From positions 40,449,001-40,513,000 of the forward strand of contig JAIVEN010000009.1 in NCBI GenBank assembly GCA_026686845.1: a stretch of DNA of 64,000 nt. The letters are read 5' to 3'. The position numbers and the translations under genes were made by a program. Each line of letters starts with the position of its first letter. Positions within the stretch are counted from its first letter, which is position 1. The DNA comes from Adenanthera pavonina (taxonomy: Eukaryota > Streptophyta > Magnoliopsida > Fabales > Fabaceae). The notes under the pieces were generated by a model. That model saw only the letters and a program-made list of their open reading frames with translations. It did not search any database and had not been told where the DNA came from. Below, piece after piece: positions 10,468-21,546 of the stretch.

Positions 10468-11945
10468 TGTAAACATTATGAGGAAAGATAGATCGGGTGG
10501 TGATGATGATATATGATATGATGAGATATGATATGGGTGAATTAAGGAAGGAATTCCTGTCGTTAAAGTCTCTCCTATGCCCAGGAGAGTAAGACGGCAG
10601 TGAACTGCACCTTTCCTAAAATCACTACAAATTCACAGTGGTCAAGGGGAAGGAGAGCCACGGTTCAAGCATTAGTATTACCTTTAGCGGGGTGTATTAG
10701 TGTGACATGAGCTTGGTGATGTCCCGGAATCAATCTTCACTGACTGTTGGAAGGGTGTCACCTAAACAACAGCTCACAGTTCTAGCCATATGCAAGGGAA
10801 AACATGCATTCCATTACATTTTACGTTCATGGTACGAGGTATATTATTGTGTGAATTATTATATATGTTGCTTGAGAATGTCTCTGATTACTTAGACTTT
10901 GTCTCACACCTCTTTTCCATGCACCAACATTTCAGGTGAAGGTTCTGGTACTAGTCTAAAGAAAACAAGGGAGTTGTAGTGTCTCAGACATGGGAATATT
11001 CAAATCACAGTAGTATGTTGTATTGTCTATGTATACATTATGCCAAGTAGGATAGCATGTTTGTAAGTTATATGAGGATAACGATATTGAGATGGTGATG
11101 GTTGTTTGATGATAATAGTTATGAATATTGTATGGTAATATGGATGACCGTAATGATGATGTTGATGATGATGAGTTTAGGTATGTGGTATGTATAGGTA
11201 TGTAAGTGTGATAATGGTTTAGGCCCCGACATGGGTTGTTATTGATGGAATAGATGTCTTGTGTCAGGATGGTTGTATGTGAGCCCAAAATGGTGGTTCT
11301 TGGGCCTCGTGTATGAGTTTTAGGCATATAGCCGATTATGTGAATTTGGGGTTCAAGGGGGTTAAATCTTAGAGGAGTGGCTCCTTTAAGGTGAAATCTC
11401 TTTGAATGTTCCACGATGGTCAAATTGCCCTTGGTGGCAATTGAAAGAGGTTAGTGGCAAGTTTTGGTCAAAAAGTGGACAAAATGGTCTAGGCTATCGA
11501 AAATCTCCAAATAGAGATGAATTTGAGTGAAAATAGTGCTTATGGATAGATTGAGACAAGATTAACTTGTAGGAGTTGGAATCAGGTCAATCCGAGATCG
11601 GAGCATGAAGTTATGCACATTGGAAGTTCACCGTGAAAGTTTAAAAATGCTGATATGGTATTAGCAAAGGGGCGCCGTGTTGCTAGAAAGTTGGTCACGG
11701 TACCACAGGCTTTTGTCCAATTCTCACTGTAGTATCACTGTAGCTGCCACGATGCCAAGTGCCACTGCCTTGCTGAGGCAGCGGTGATACTGTAACACGC
11801 TATGGCTTTGCCCTATTCTAGTCCTACTTGATGTTTTCCACTGTTTTGATGAATTAGGAGTTAAAATTGGGGTGTTCTAGTCTAGTTTGGTTAGTTTTTG
11901 TAATAATTGATCAAGATTAGAGGTATGTTGGTGTAGGGTGTTATA

Positions 11946-11961
11946 TTTCTATATCAAAACA
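11946..11961 (+). other. Degraded primer-binding site of the + gypsy element
   Basis: Immediately after LTR A the sequence TTTCTATATCAAAAC aligns with the usual TTTTGGTATCAGAGC that pairs with initiator tRNA-Met; the differences are mostly G-to-A. A functional version in this window lies at 54559-54571. Confidence 0.55.
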
Positions 11962-12093
11962 ATGGTTCAGGCCATTATTTCTGCTTGTGGTAATACTTGG
12001 CACGATTTCAATTGCATAGACTTGTATATTCCCACTACAATACTAGTCCAAAACCATATAACTCAATATGTTGTTGCTTGTATGTAAGATAAA

Positions 12094-13200
12094 ATGTCTC
12101 GCAGAGGGAAATCGAGTAATAATGAGTTGTTGAGATAAATGTATGAGATGTTGACAGGCTTACGCGATTGAATGAATACACAAGGGGAGACATTGGATAG
12201 ATTACAAGAGCAAATGAAATGATAAGAGTACGGTGATATGAATGAAGGGGATGTCATGTATGTTCATTTGAAAGCAGGAGAGGACAATAATGATGAGAAT
12301 GAGAATGAGGTAGAACCTGAGAGAGCGACAAGAACTGAAAGAAGGGGTATCTCCTCCCAACTAAAGGACTTTTGGAAGTTCAATGCCCCAGCTATCAAAG
12401 GTAAAATGGATCTTGCACTGACTGAGGAACGAGTCGATCAATTGGAGACTATATTTGGTGTGATAGAGTGCACCTCTGAACAAAAGGTGCAACTGGTGGT
12501 GTTCAAACTTGAGAAGAAGGCTAAGCATTGGTGGAGGAGTGTTATCCCAAGTGTTGAATCCATGAATGCTCCAACAACTTGGGAATAGTTTAAAGAAAGA
12601 TTCTTTGCACACTACTTCCCTCCGGCCTTAATGATGCAAAAGGAGGCCGAGTTCCTCGCTTTTCAACAAGGGAATTCATCAGCAAATGATTATATTGATC
12701 AATTCCTTGATTTAGCCATATAATCCACCTACCAGAAAAATTATCATTATGATAGGTGAAAGGTGCAACATTTATTTGAGGAAGCCCATCTAAAAATTAA
12801 GGAGCGGTTATCGATGGTAGAATTTACGTCCTTTGAGGACCTATGTGCAAAGATGCATTTCCTATCTTGGTGAATATAGGAAACAAAAGAGGAAAAGAGG
12901 AATTCAATGATCCAAGCATTTTCTCATCTAGGACCTACTGAAGGTGTTAGTAAAGGAAATGGATCTGGTAGTAGCTATGGCGATGGTGGTTCTAATGGAG
13001 GAAAAGGCTGTCATAATAAAGGCCATTATGGCAGAGGAAGAGGCAGGTATGGCAGAGATCAGTCCAATAGAGGCTGACTTGGTAGAGGGCAAATTTATAG
13101 AGGAGGCTTTGACCAAGGAAGCTCTAGTCATAGTGAATTTGTAGGGAGAGGCCCAGCCCTATTTCAATACATTTTAGGTAGTGCCTCAAATCTGTGAACA
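12094..13200 (+). pseudogene. Gypsy gag (capsid) pseudogene
   Basis: The likely start is ATG at 12094 (MSRRGKS), about 130 bp after the primer-binding site remnant. Stops follow early, then a longer frame from 12238 reads a typical plant retrotransposon gag core: FWKFNAPAIKGKMD, QLETIFGVIECTSEQKVQLV, KKAKHWWRS, TTWE-stop-FKERFFAHYFP and EAEFLAFQQGN. The C-terminal part (12930-13150) is Gly/Ser-rich in a shifted frame, as is common before the zinc knuckle. The gene packaged genomic RNA when active. Several stops (12586, 12721 and others) show it is dead. Confidence 0.85.
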
Positions 13201-13800
13201 CAATATGGGATGAGCCATGGTGATTAACCATGTTTGATTTGCTATAATTGTGGGAGACCAGGTCATATGTCACAGAATTGTTGTGAGCCAAGGCATGATG
13301 ATGTAATGAAAAGGCTCACGATGCCCGAAAGAGTCTTCGCAATAATTAGATAGGAATCGGATGCAGCTTCCAACTTGATTAGAGGTAAACTTAAACTCAA
13401 TGGTATCTTTATCCATGCATTATTTGATTCTAATGCATCGCATTCCTTTATATCTTTTGATTGTGCTCGAAGATTAGGTATTGTGGCAATGAAGTTACTT
13501 TTTGAATTGTCAGTATCCACACCCACGAGAATTTCATTAAGAACTGCTCAAGCTTGTCTAAATTGTGTGGTTCGTTTTGAACACCGAAGCATTACCTTGG
13601 ATTTAATCTGTTTATCATTGCAAGAGATTGATGTTATCATTGGGATGGATTGGTTGGAGGCAAATAACGCTATTCTTGACTATGCTCGGAAGATTGTGTT
13701 ATTGCCAATGAATATCCCTAATGTCCAAAGGGATGAAAATGTTTGTCTATCCTTTGCCCAAGGCAACAGGTACTTGCAGAAATGGTGTCATGGTTCCTAG
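13201..13800 (+). pseudogene. Gypsy zinc knuckle and aspartic protease pseudogene
   Basis: A CCHC knuckle reads CYNCGRPGHMSQNC around 13237-13280 and would bind RNA. After one stop near 13350 an open frame of 141 residues (13375-13800) carries the retropepsin: HALFDSNASHSFIS replaces the conserved ALFDSGASHSFIS, so the active-site triad DSG is DSN. The flap-distal motif DVIIGMDWL is intact (about 13630-13656). It is followed by the linker to RT. The damaged triad and flanking stops make it non-functional. Confidence 0.88.
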
Positions 13801-13929
13801 ATTTCTTCTTTGTTAATGTGAATGAAGTAGGAGGTGTAGAAAGGTATCCAGTGGTATATGAATATCTGAATGTGTTTCTAGAGGATATCACTAGCTTATC
13901 ACCATCACGAAAGTTGTAGTTTTCCATAT

Positions 13930-14800
13930 ATTTGGTGCTCGGGACAAGTCATATTTCTAAGACTCTATATCAAATGGCACCATCTAAATTGAAAGAACTC
14001 AAAAAGTAAATTGAAGATTTGTTGAAAAAGGGTTTTATCAGACCAAGTGTAACACCTTGGGGAGCTCCAGTGTTATTCGTTAAGAAAAAGGATGGCAGTC
14101 TCAGGTTGTACGTCGATTACAGGTAGTTAAATAGGATAACAATCAAGAATAAATATCATTTGCCTTGGATCAATGATTTGATAGATCAATTAGCAGGTGC
14201 CTCAGTTTTCTCTAAAATTGATTTAAGGTCGGGATACCATCAACTATGAGTACGTGCCGAGGATGTGCCTAAAACAGCATTTTAAACTCGATAAGGGCAT
14301 TATGAGCTCCTTGTGATGCCTTTTGGATTGACTAACACCCCGACAATTTTCATGGATTATATGAATAAGATATTCCAACCATATCTAGACAAGTTTGTGG
14401 TGGTATCTATTGATGATATTTTGATATACTCCAAGAGTAAAGAAGAGCATGCACTCCATCTTCGAATTGTGCTTAAAGTATTACGAGATCACCGATTGTA
14501 CGCCAAACTTAGTAAATGTGAGTTTTGGCTACAGGAGGTAAGATTCTTAGGCCACGTGATTTCTAAGGAAGGTGTAATGGTGGATTCCAGTAAAATAGAA
14601 GTAGTATTGAATTGGAAGAGACCACAATCACTGACTGAAATTCACAGCTTTCTAGGATTGGTCGATTACTACTGAAAGTTCATCAAGGGATTCTTTCAGC
14701 TTGTTATGCCCTTGACTAGACTCACCTGCAAGGATCGATCTTTCATTTGGAATGACAAGTGTGAGAGAGCATTCAAAGAATTGAAGGTTCATTTGATGTC
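13930..14800 (+). pseudogene. Gypsy reverse transcriptase pseudogene, 5' part
   Basis: RT blocks appear in order: KGFIRPSVTPWGAPVLFVKK, DGSLRLYVDYR-stop-LN, FSKIDLRSGYHQL, VMPFGLTNTPTIFMDYMN, then the catalytic region VVVSIDDILIYSK (the Asp pair is intact), KCEFWLQEVRFLGHVIS and FLGLVDYY. Stops interrupt it at the Gln of DYRQL, after YHQL and in the AFRTRYGH block. The gene is cut at 14800 by the solo LTR 14801-19605, and its RNase H domain resumes at 19606. The longest intact stretch is 14313-14675. Confidence 0.9.
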
Positions 14801-14976
14801 TGTAACACCCCTAATGCTTTGTTATGGCATTGTATGCAGAACTAGAGGAAAATAGGACGGAAAAAGGCTCAAGTAGAGGAAAATTGAGCTCCATGCTACG
14901 GCTTGGAGCAGGACCACCGCAGTGAGAAGAGCTCCAGAATGAGGTTTCTGGCTGAAAGCAACGGCACCATGGTGAA

Positions 14977-17337
14977 TGTAACACCCCTATGTTATCTTTC
15001 TTGGCTTTGTGTTCAGGACTGGAGGGAACAGGACGAAGGAAGGCTCAAGTGGAGTCTGGAAGAGCTTCACGCCGCGGGGAGAAGTAGGGCTACCATGGCG
15101 AGAACCATTCTAGTGGCATTGTTTTAGCTGAACATGGTGGAGCCGCGGCGAGGATTGCAAATTTTGTTTAAATCCGGATCATTTCCGATGATCAAAAAGA
15201 AAGAAAATGGAGGGAGGGATGAGGAGCTCTACTAGGGTTTGTTGGATTCAGCCATTGGGAGTTGTTTTCAGCCTCTAGAAGCTTGGAGTCAAGTGGGTAA
15301 GCGTTCTCTACTCCTTCCTCTCCATTTTCTTCGGTTGGAATTTGAGGTTTATCAATTTTGAGTTGGGATCTTCGGTTTGGGCCAAAATCCACCAATTGAA
15401 ATGGATAAAATGGGGTTAAGGAAGTGTGTTTTAGTGTTCTTGTTACTTGTATGTGAGTTTTGAAGGGTTTATATATGATTTGAGTTTAATCCTAGGTTGT
15501 TTTTGGTTAGAGCTCTTGGGAATCCGAGTTGTATGGAATTGTGTAGTGTTTGAACAGTCCCTAAGAGCTTATTGATGCATGAAAGGGGTGTTAGAACCTT
15601 GGGTTAGGCTGAAAGTGGTTGAACTGTGATGTTTGGTTTAATGGTATATTGTGTTGATTGAAGAATTGTGATATTGTTAAGGTTGTTTGGCTGCTCGGAG
15701 AAGGCTAGTCATGGGATTAGTGTACAAGAAAGCTTGTGGAACTCCTGTGAGCGCAGTATTGACAACCTGAGGTAACCGGGTGTTTGTTATATTGCATTGT
15801 CAATATTGTATGATAGTACATATAGTTGTGTCTATATATGCATGTTTCTTTCATACCATGATATTGATGTGTTTGTATGTACTATTTTTATATATTGTGG
15901 TATACACACAGTTAGATGATGATTATGATTATGATGATAAGATGCGTGATGATAACATCGATATGATATGACATGATGCATACATGACATTATGATGATT
16001 ACGATGATGATGATATGATGATACATGAGCAACACCACATAACATTGTGAGACTGTGACATATGGCAGATGGAGTGGTGAAGATTTGATGACAATATAAT
16101 GTACGATGATATATGTATATGTTAGGGAGGATAAGGATGGAATATATATATGTTAGGGAGGATAAGGATGGATGATATATATGTCAGGGAGGATAAGGAT
16201 GGATGATGGAATATATATATGTTAGGGAGGATAAGGATGGATGATATATATATGTTATGGAGGATAAGGATGGATGATATATGTGTTAAGGAGGATAAGG
16301 ATGGGGTCCATGTGAGGGCGACATGCATACCATTCATTTCACATTGCATTCATGAGTTGTATGAAATATATGTATATATATATGTGTGTGGTTGCCCCTG
16401 GTTACTGAAACATTGTCTCACACCCCTCTCCCATGAACTAACCTTTCAGGTGACGGTTCTGGCACTAGTCCGGAGAAGACCCGGGAGTAGCTACATGCAT
16501 GGGAATAGTCCATATAGTATTTGAAATTTTGGATAATGTAACTTGTGCCAAGTATGATGGAAGGTTTTGTAATGAATGTATGACATTGGGAGTATTGTTA
16601 TGGATGGTTGTATGTATGGTTATATATGGAAAAGAGGTTGTTTGTGGTATGTATGTTGTGTGTATGCGTTATGTATGATGAAAGTTGGAATCGGGCCTAA
16701 TTGGTATGTTTTAGGGCAGGTAGCCCATTTGTTATGTTGGGGTTCCAGGGGGTCGAATCTCAAAGGAGTAGTTCCTTTAGGGTGAAACCTCCTTGGACAA
16801 GGTGGTTTGGGGGTTTTGGACCTGTATGAATGGTCTCTGAGTGGCCATTTGCCTTTAGTGGCAATTGAAGGTGGTTAGAAGTGAGTTTTGGTCAACAAGT
16901 GGCCAAAATGGTGCCAGGGGTCTAGAATCTCCATACGAAATTAGATTGAGGTAAGGTTGGTGTCTATGGCAAGTTTGGGACTAGATTGACTTGTAGGAGT
17001 TGGAATCAGGTCAATCGGAGGTCAGAGTATAAAGTTATGCGCGTCGAAAGTTTATCCCAGAGTATGAAAGTTGCTGATATCCCATATCAGCATGGGATGC
17101 CATAGCTCCGGGGTCCAGGCCACGGCGCCAGTGAAGACAGAAGTGATGGAGAAACAAGGGAGGCCGGAGCCACTGTGATACTGTAGCGGTTGCGGCCCCA
17201 GCCTAATTTTTGGTGTTTTGGGGTTGTTTTCGTTGTTTGGAGGTTGTAAGAAGTTGTTTTGAGATGTTTGGGTTGTGTTTGGTTGAATTTTAAAGTTTTT
17301 GACCAGTTTTGGAGGTGTCAGGAGGTAGGGTGTTACA
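14977..17337 (+). mobile_element. Solo LTR nested inside a solo LTR of the same family
   Basis: It begins TGTAACACCCCTATG and ends TAGGGTGTTACA, flanked by perfect GTGAA duplications (14972-14976 and 17338-17342). It is 2361 bp. The interrupted LTR resumes after 17342 at the position expected by alignment with 24398-26803. It contains an expanded minisatellite at 16116-16303 and the LTR palindrome (as TGAAACATTGTCTCA) at 16406-16420. Confidence 0.88.
16116..16303. repeat. Minisatellite in LTR 14977-17337
   Basis: Six copies of GTTAGGGAGGATAAGGATGG (two with single substitutions) are separated by variable ATGATATATAT spacers, giving a period of about 30-38 bp. The related LTR at 36142-38208 has two copies (about 36865-36912), and 18289-18309 and 60482-60510 have a single degenerate unit. 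Confidence 0.9.
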
Positions 17338-19605
17338 GTGAACTTACTCAGAGCCACAGTGAGAATCGAGATTTTTGTTTAAATTTGGCTTATTTCAGTC
17401 CGATGGATGAAGGAGAAATAAAGGAGAAACGAGGGAGCTTTGGTAAGGTTTGAAGATTTCAGCTATTAGGAGTGTTTTTTGGCATCCAAGAGCTTGGATT
17501 TAAGTTGGTAAGTGATTTCTACTCCTCCCTCTCTATTTTCTTCAGTTGAACATGGGGTTTTTCGGCTGTATGTTGGGTTTTCCAGTTTAGGACATAATCC
17601 ACCAATTGAAATGGATGATATGGGGTTAAAGAAGTGTGTCTTAGTGTTCTTGTTGCTTGGATGTGAGTTTTGAATAGTTTATGCATGATTTAAGCTTAAC
17701 CCTAGGTTGTTTTTGGTTAGGGCTGTTGAGAATCCAAAGTGTATGTGGTTAACTAATGTTTGAATGATTCTCAAGAGCTTATTGATTCATTAAGGGGGTG
17801 TGGGAACCTTAGGTTAGGCTAAATTGGTTGAATTGTGATGGTTGGTTATTGGTATATTGTGTTAATTGAGGAATTGCGGTATTGTGAAGGTTGTTTGGTA
17901 GCCTGAAAGGGGTTCAAGCATGTCAGAAGACTTGAGAAGTTCGTGGAATCCGCGTGTGTGGTATTAACACTTGAGGTAACCGGGTGTTTGTTTGTACTGT
18001 ATTATTTGTATTGTACAATAGTATGTATATTTGCATATTTCTTTCATACCACGATATAGATGTGTTTATGTGTACTTTTTTCCATATATCGTGGTATGTA
18101 CACAGCTAGATGATGATTACATATATGATGATATTGATATGATATGACATAATGCATAGCATGACATTGAGATGATGATGATTATTATATGATGATACAT
18201 ATGCATCACCATATGGCATTATGAGATTATGATATATGGTGGATTAGGTGGTGATGATGTGATGATGATACGATATATGATGATATATATGTTAAGGAGG
18301 ATAAGGATAGGATCCTTGTGGCTAAATCACCTCCTATGGCCAGGAGGAGAAAGGCACGCAATGGACTGCACCTTCCTTAAATCGCTGCCAATTCATGGTG
18401 GGAAAGAGGAAGGAGAGCCACAGTCTAAACATTAGTATTACCTTTGGCCGGGTGCACTAATAGGAGATGAGCTTAGTGGTGTCCCGGAATCAATCTTCAC
18501 TGACTGTTGGAAGGGAATTACCTGTATGAAATGTCCTATTATGACGACAACCCATGGTTCTAGCTATGTGTGAGGGAGACATGCATTCCATTCATTTCAC
18601 ATTATATCCATGGATTGCATGAGATATATGTATATATGTGTGTGTGTGGTTGTTCTCGGTTACTGAGACATTATCTCACACCCCTCTCCCATGAACTAAC
18701 CTTTTAGGTGACAGTTCTAGCATATATCCTAGGAAGCCAAGGGAGTAGCATCGGACGTGGGAATATTATGTTTATGTAGTTTGTGTGTGTAATTTGGATA
18801 TGTATCTTGTGCCAAGTAGGATAGAATGTTTTGTAATAGACGTCTGACTTGGATAAGGATTATTATGAATGGATGTATGTATGAATATGTATTTGGAATT
18901 ATGTTGTATGTGTTATGTATGCTAGTTGATGGTGTTTGTGAGCCCAAGGGTGGTATTGGGCCTAGTTGGTATGTTTTACGGCCTGTAGCCCATTTTTTCA
19001 AGTTGAGGTTCAAAGGCATCAAATCTCATAAGCGTAGTTCATTTGAGGTGAAACATCTTTAGACAAGTTGGTTTCGGGGTTTTGGACCTGTATGAATGGT
19101 CTTTGAGTGACCATTTACTTTTGGTGGCAATTGAAGGTTGTCAATGCTGAGTTTTAGTCAACTAATGGTCAAAACGGTGTTAGGGGTCCAGAATCTCCAC
19201 ACGGAGTTAGATTGAGGTGAAGTTAGTGTCTATGGACAGATTGGCAATAGATTGACTAGTAGGAGTTGGAAACAAGTCAATCGGAGGTCGGAGCATAAAC
19301 TTATACGTGTCAAAATTTCACCCCGGTGGATGAAGTTTGCTAGTATAGAAAACCAGCATGGGGACCCGCAGCGCCAGGTAGCAGGACACGGCACCACACA
19401 GTCCAATAGCAAGTGAAAAACAATGGAGGGCTGGAGCCGCAGTGGTACTGTAGCGACTACGGCCCCAGCCCAGATCTTTATGTTATTTGGTTCGTTTCCG
19501 CTATTCTGAAGGTTTGGGAAGTTGTTTTGTGACGTTTAGGTTGTGTTTGGTTGGTTTTTCAAGGTTTTGGTCGACTCTGGAGGTGTTTGAAGGTAAGGTG
19601 TTACA

Positions 19606-19873
19606 ACATCTACCACAGTGTTGATTATCCCTAACCCATTTGAGTCGTTCACAGTTTATACGAACAGCTTTAAGAAGGGTATAGGGTGTGTATTAATGAA
19701 ATAGGGAAGAGTTATGGCATACGCTTCAAGGCAGTTGAAACCTCATAAAGAGAACTATCCTACTCACGACCTTGAGCTAGCGGCTGTAGTATTTGCCTTA
19801 AAGTTGTGGAGGCATTGTCTATAAGGCACTTAGTTCGAGGTGTTCAGTGATTATAAAAGTTTAAAGTATCTTT
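19606..19873 (+). pseudogene. Gypsy RNase H pseudogene, first part
   Basis: The gypsy pol frame resumes after the solo LTR: VLIIPNPFESFTVYTNSFKK, GCVLM, then VMAYASRQLKPHKENYPTHD, LELAAVVFALKLWRH and FEVFSDYKSLKYL. This is the RNase H domain that degrades RNA in RNA-DNA hybrids. Two stops are present and a copia solo LTR cuts it at 19873. Confidence 0.9.
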
Positions 19874-21546
19874 TGTTAGATATACTGGCTTCCCAAGATG
19901 GGGGTAAATTAGGAAGATTAAAATTTTCTGCAAAAGTCAGAAGAGTGATAAAGGCAAAAATGACAGTAAAACAGAGTATAAAGGTATAGTAAGGTAAAAG
20001 CAGTAAAGAAAATGGAAGACACAGATGTTTATCCTGGTTCGGTCTCTTTATCTTGACCTACATCCAGTCCCCAAGCTACTACTTGAGATTATTCTACTAC
20101 TTGAGATTATCCACTATCATACAAGAATTCAGTGAGTTTCTTGCAATCACCTCAGTATAGCTTTGATGCTTTGTTCTTAGAGCTTACAACTTCTCTCTTT
20201 GCACTTTAGCTAAGTGCTTCCCAAATCCCTTATGATAATCCCTCACAAGAAAATATTTCTTCCAGATGAAGATAAGATTGATTACAAAGAATGAACTCTC
20301 TAATTTAGAGTGTATATGAAAGTTGAAGTGCAGAAGTATGAAGTATGAGAGTAAAAAACTTTGAGTTGAGAATTTGACAGAGTTTTAGTATATACAATGT
20401 TAAATTCGTTACCCACAACTTCAAATGAGGTTTTATTTATAGATTTAGGTCTTAACTATATGTTAGAGACAAAATCTATCCACTAGAGAAGTTACCCAAC
20501 GGTTACTTTGGAAAACTATCTGTTCACCTACAGCATTTAATGCTTCTGACACTCAAAGTTTGAATTTTGGTTGATTAACAAATGAATTTCGAAGATACCG
20601 AAAGTTAAAGACTTTAACGTTGAACTTCAAAGTTCGCCTGTTATGAAGCAAAGTTTGAATTTTCATCTTTGAAGAATATTTCTACGTTGGAACATACAAA
20701 TTTTCAAGATAAAGTTCCTCTAATAAGTGTGAACAGTTGTCCTATATTGCTACAGTGCCTTCGAAGTTCAAATTTTGGTATCCAAAATTCGTCTGTCAGT
20801 GGACAGCTCAATAAGGCACAATAGTTCATCTTTTCGAAATTCAAACTTTCAAGGTTCAAAGTTTTTCTATCAGAGAGACCTCCTATCAGACTTAGTTCAA
20901 AGTTCAAATTTCTGAATACCAATATTTATATGTCAACAGATTGTCATAACAGATTTGCAAGTTTTGTTTCTAAAAGTTCAAATTTTCAAAATTAAAGTTC
21001 GTCTGTCAGTGAGCTAATTTTAGATTCTTTTTAATCTTCACTTTCAGGTAAGCTTTGAAATATCCTCAAATGAACTTTCAATTTTTATGAATTGTAGTTT
21101 ATCAAAAATTCGAATTTCAAAACTCAAAGTTCGTTTATCAGAGAAGGCTCTTATCAGACTCATGTCAAAGTTTGAATTTCTGCATTTAAAGTTCATCTGT
21201 CAAAGGGATCTCTTTTCTGACTAACTTATTTTCAATTTGAAATTCGAAATTCAAAAGTCAAAGTTCAAATTTTCAAAGCAATAGTTTAGCTCTATCAATT
21301 TAAAGTTCGTCTGTTAGTGGGTATTTTTCAAGTATTCTATGAATTAACATGGAATTAGATTTCTAAAAACATTTTTTTGCCAATTCAAAATCTTTTACTC
21401 AGATAAAACATAGTAAGAGATCCTATGTCTAAACTTGTACTGATTTTACTTGGATTTCTTCATTTGGGATCTTTCATGCACCTTTGATATCATCTTTCCA
21501 AGCTCTAGAAAGTTAGTTTGAAATCATCAAAACACTTGATTCAACA
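19874..21546 (-). mobile_element. Solo LTR of the - strand copia family
   Basis: It begins TGTTAGATATACTGGC and ends TTGATTCAACA, with perfect TCTTT duplications (19869-19873 and 21547-21551). It matches over its length the LTR at 46382-48040, which borders a copia primer-binding site and a gag reading leftward, so it is oriented -. At 1673 bp with no internal domain it is a solo LTR. Its interior carries about eight degenerate copies of AAAGTTCGTCTGTCAG between 20630 and 21320. Confidence 0.9.

Larger units (their letters stand above)
6246..11945 (+). repeat. 5' LTR (copy A) of the outer gypsy element
   Basis: It begins TGTAACAACCCTCATTACAT and ends GGGTGTTATA, with TA replacing the canonical CA. 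The start matches 23265 onward and the end matches the sequence before 62208. Without the nested LTR at 7366-10467 it is about 2.6 kb. It contains a 10-unit TG microsatellite and the TGAGAC/GTCTCA palindrome shared by related LTRs (about 10892-10906, degenerate here). Long open frames such as 10956-11423 on - are chance frames in LTR sequence, since homologous copies do not keep them. Confidence 0.85.
14801..19605 (+). mobile_element. Solo LTR (TGTAACACCC family) interrupting the gypsy RT/RNase H
   Basis: It begins TGTAACACCCCTAATGC and ends AAGGTGTTACA. It inserted in the + gypsy pol gene; the flanks ATGTC (14796-14800) and ACATC (19606-19610) agree at three of five bases, so the duplication is poor or old. 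Another LTR of the same family sits inside it at 14977-17337. Removing that leaves about 2.4 kb, the same length as the family members at 24398-26803 and 59352-61809. Orientation is taken from the shared terminal sequences and is provisional, because no internal region of this family is seen attached. Confidence 0.8.

Noticed and set aside
10956..11423. 155-codon open frame on the - strand, rich in Thr, His, Tyr and Ile
   Set aside because: It lies inside LTR A. Homologous LTR C does not keep it in one frame, and it has no domain-like pattern.
16108..16303. CRISPR-like regular repeats
   Set aside because: Units are imperfect, spacers are short variants of one another, and the context is a plant LTR; it is a minisatellite.
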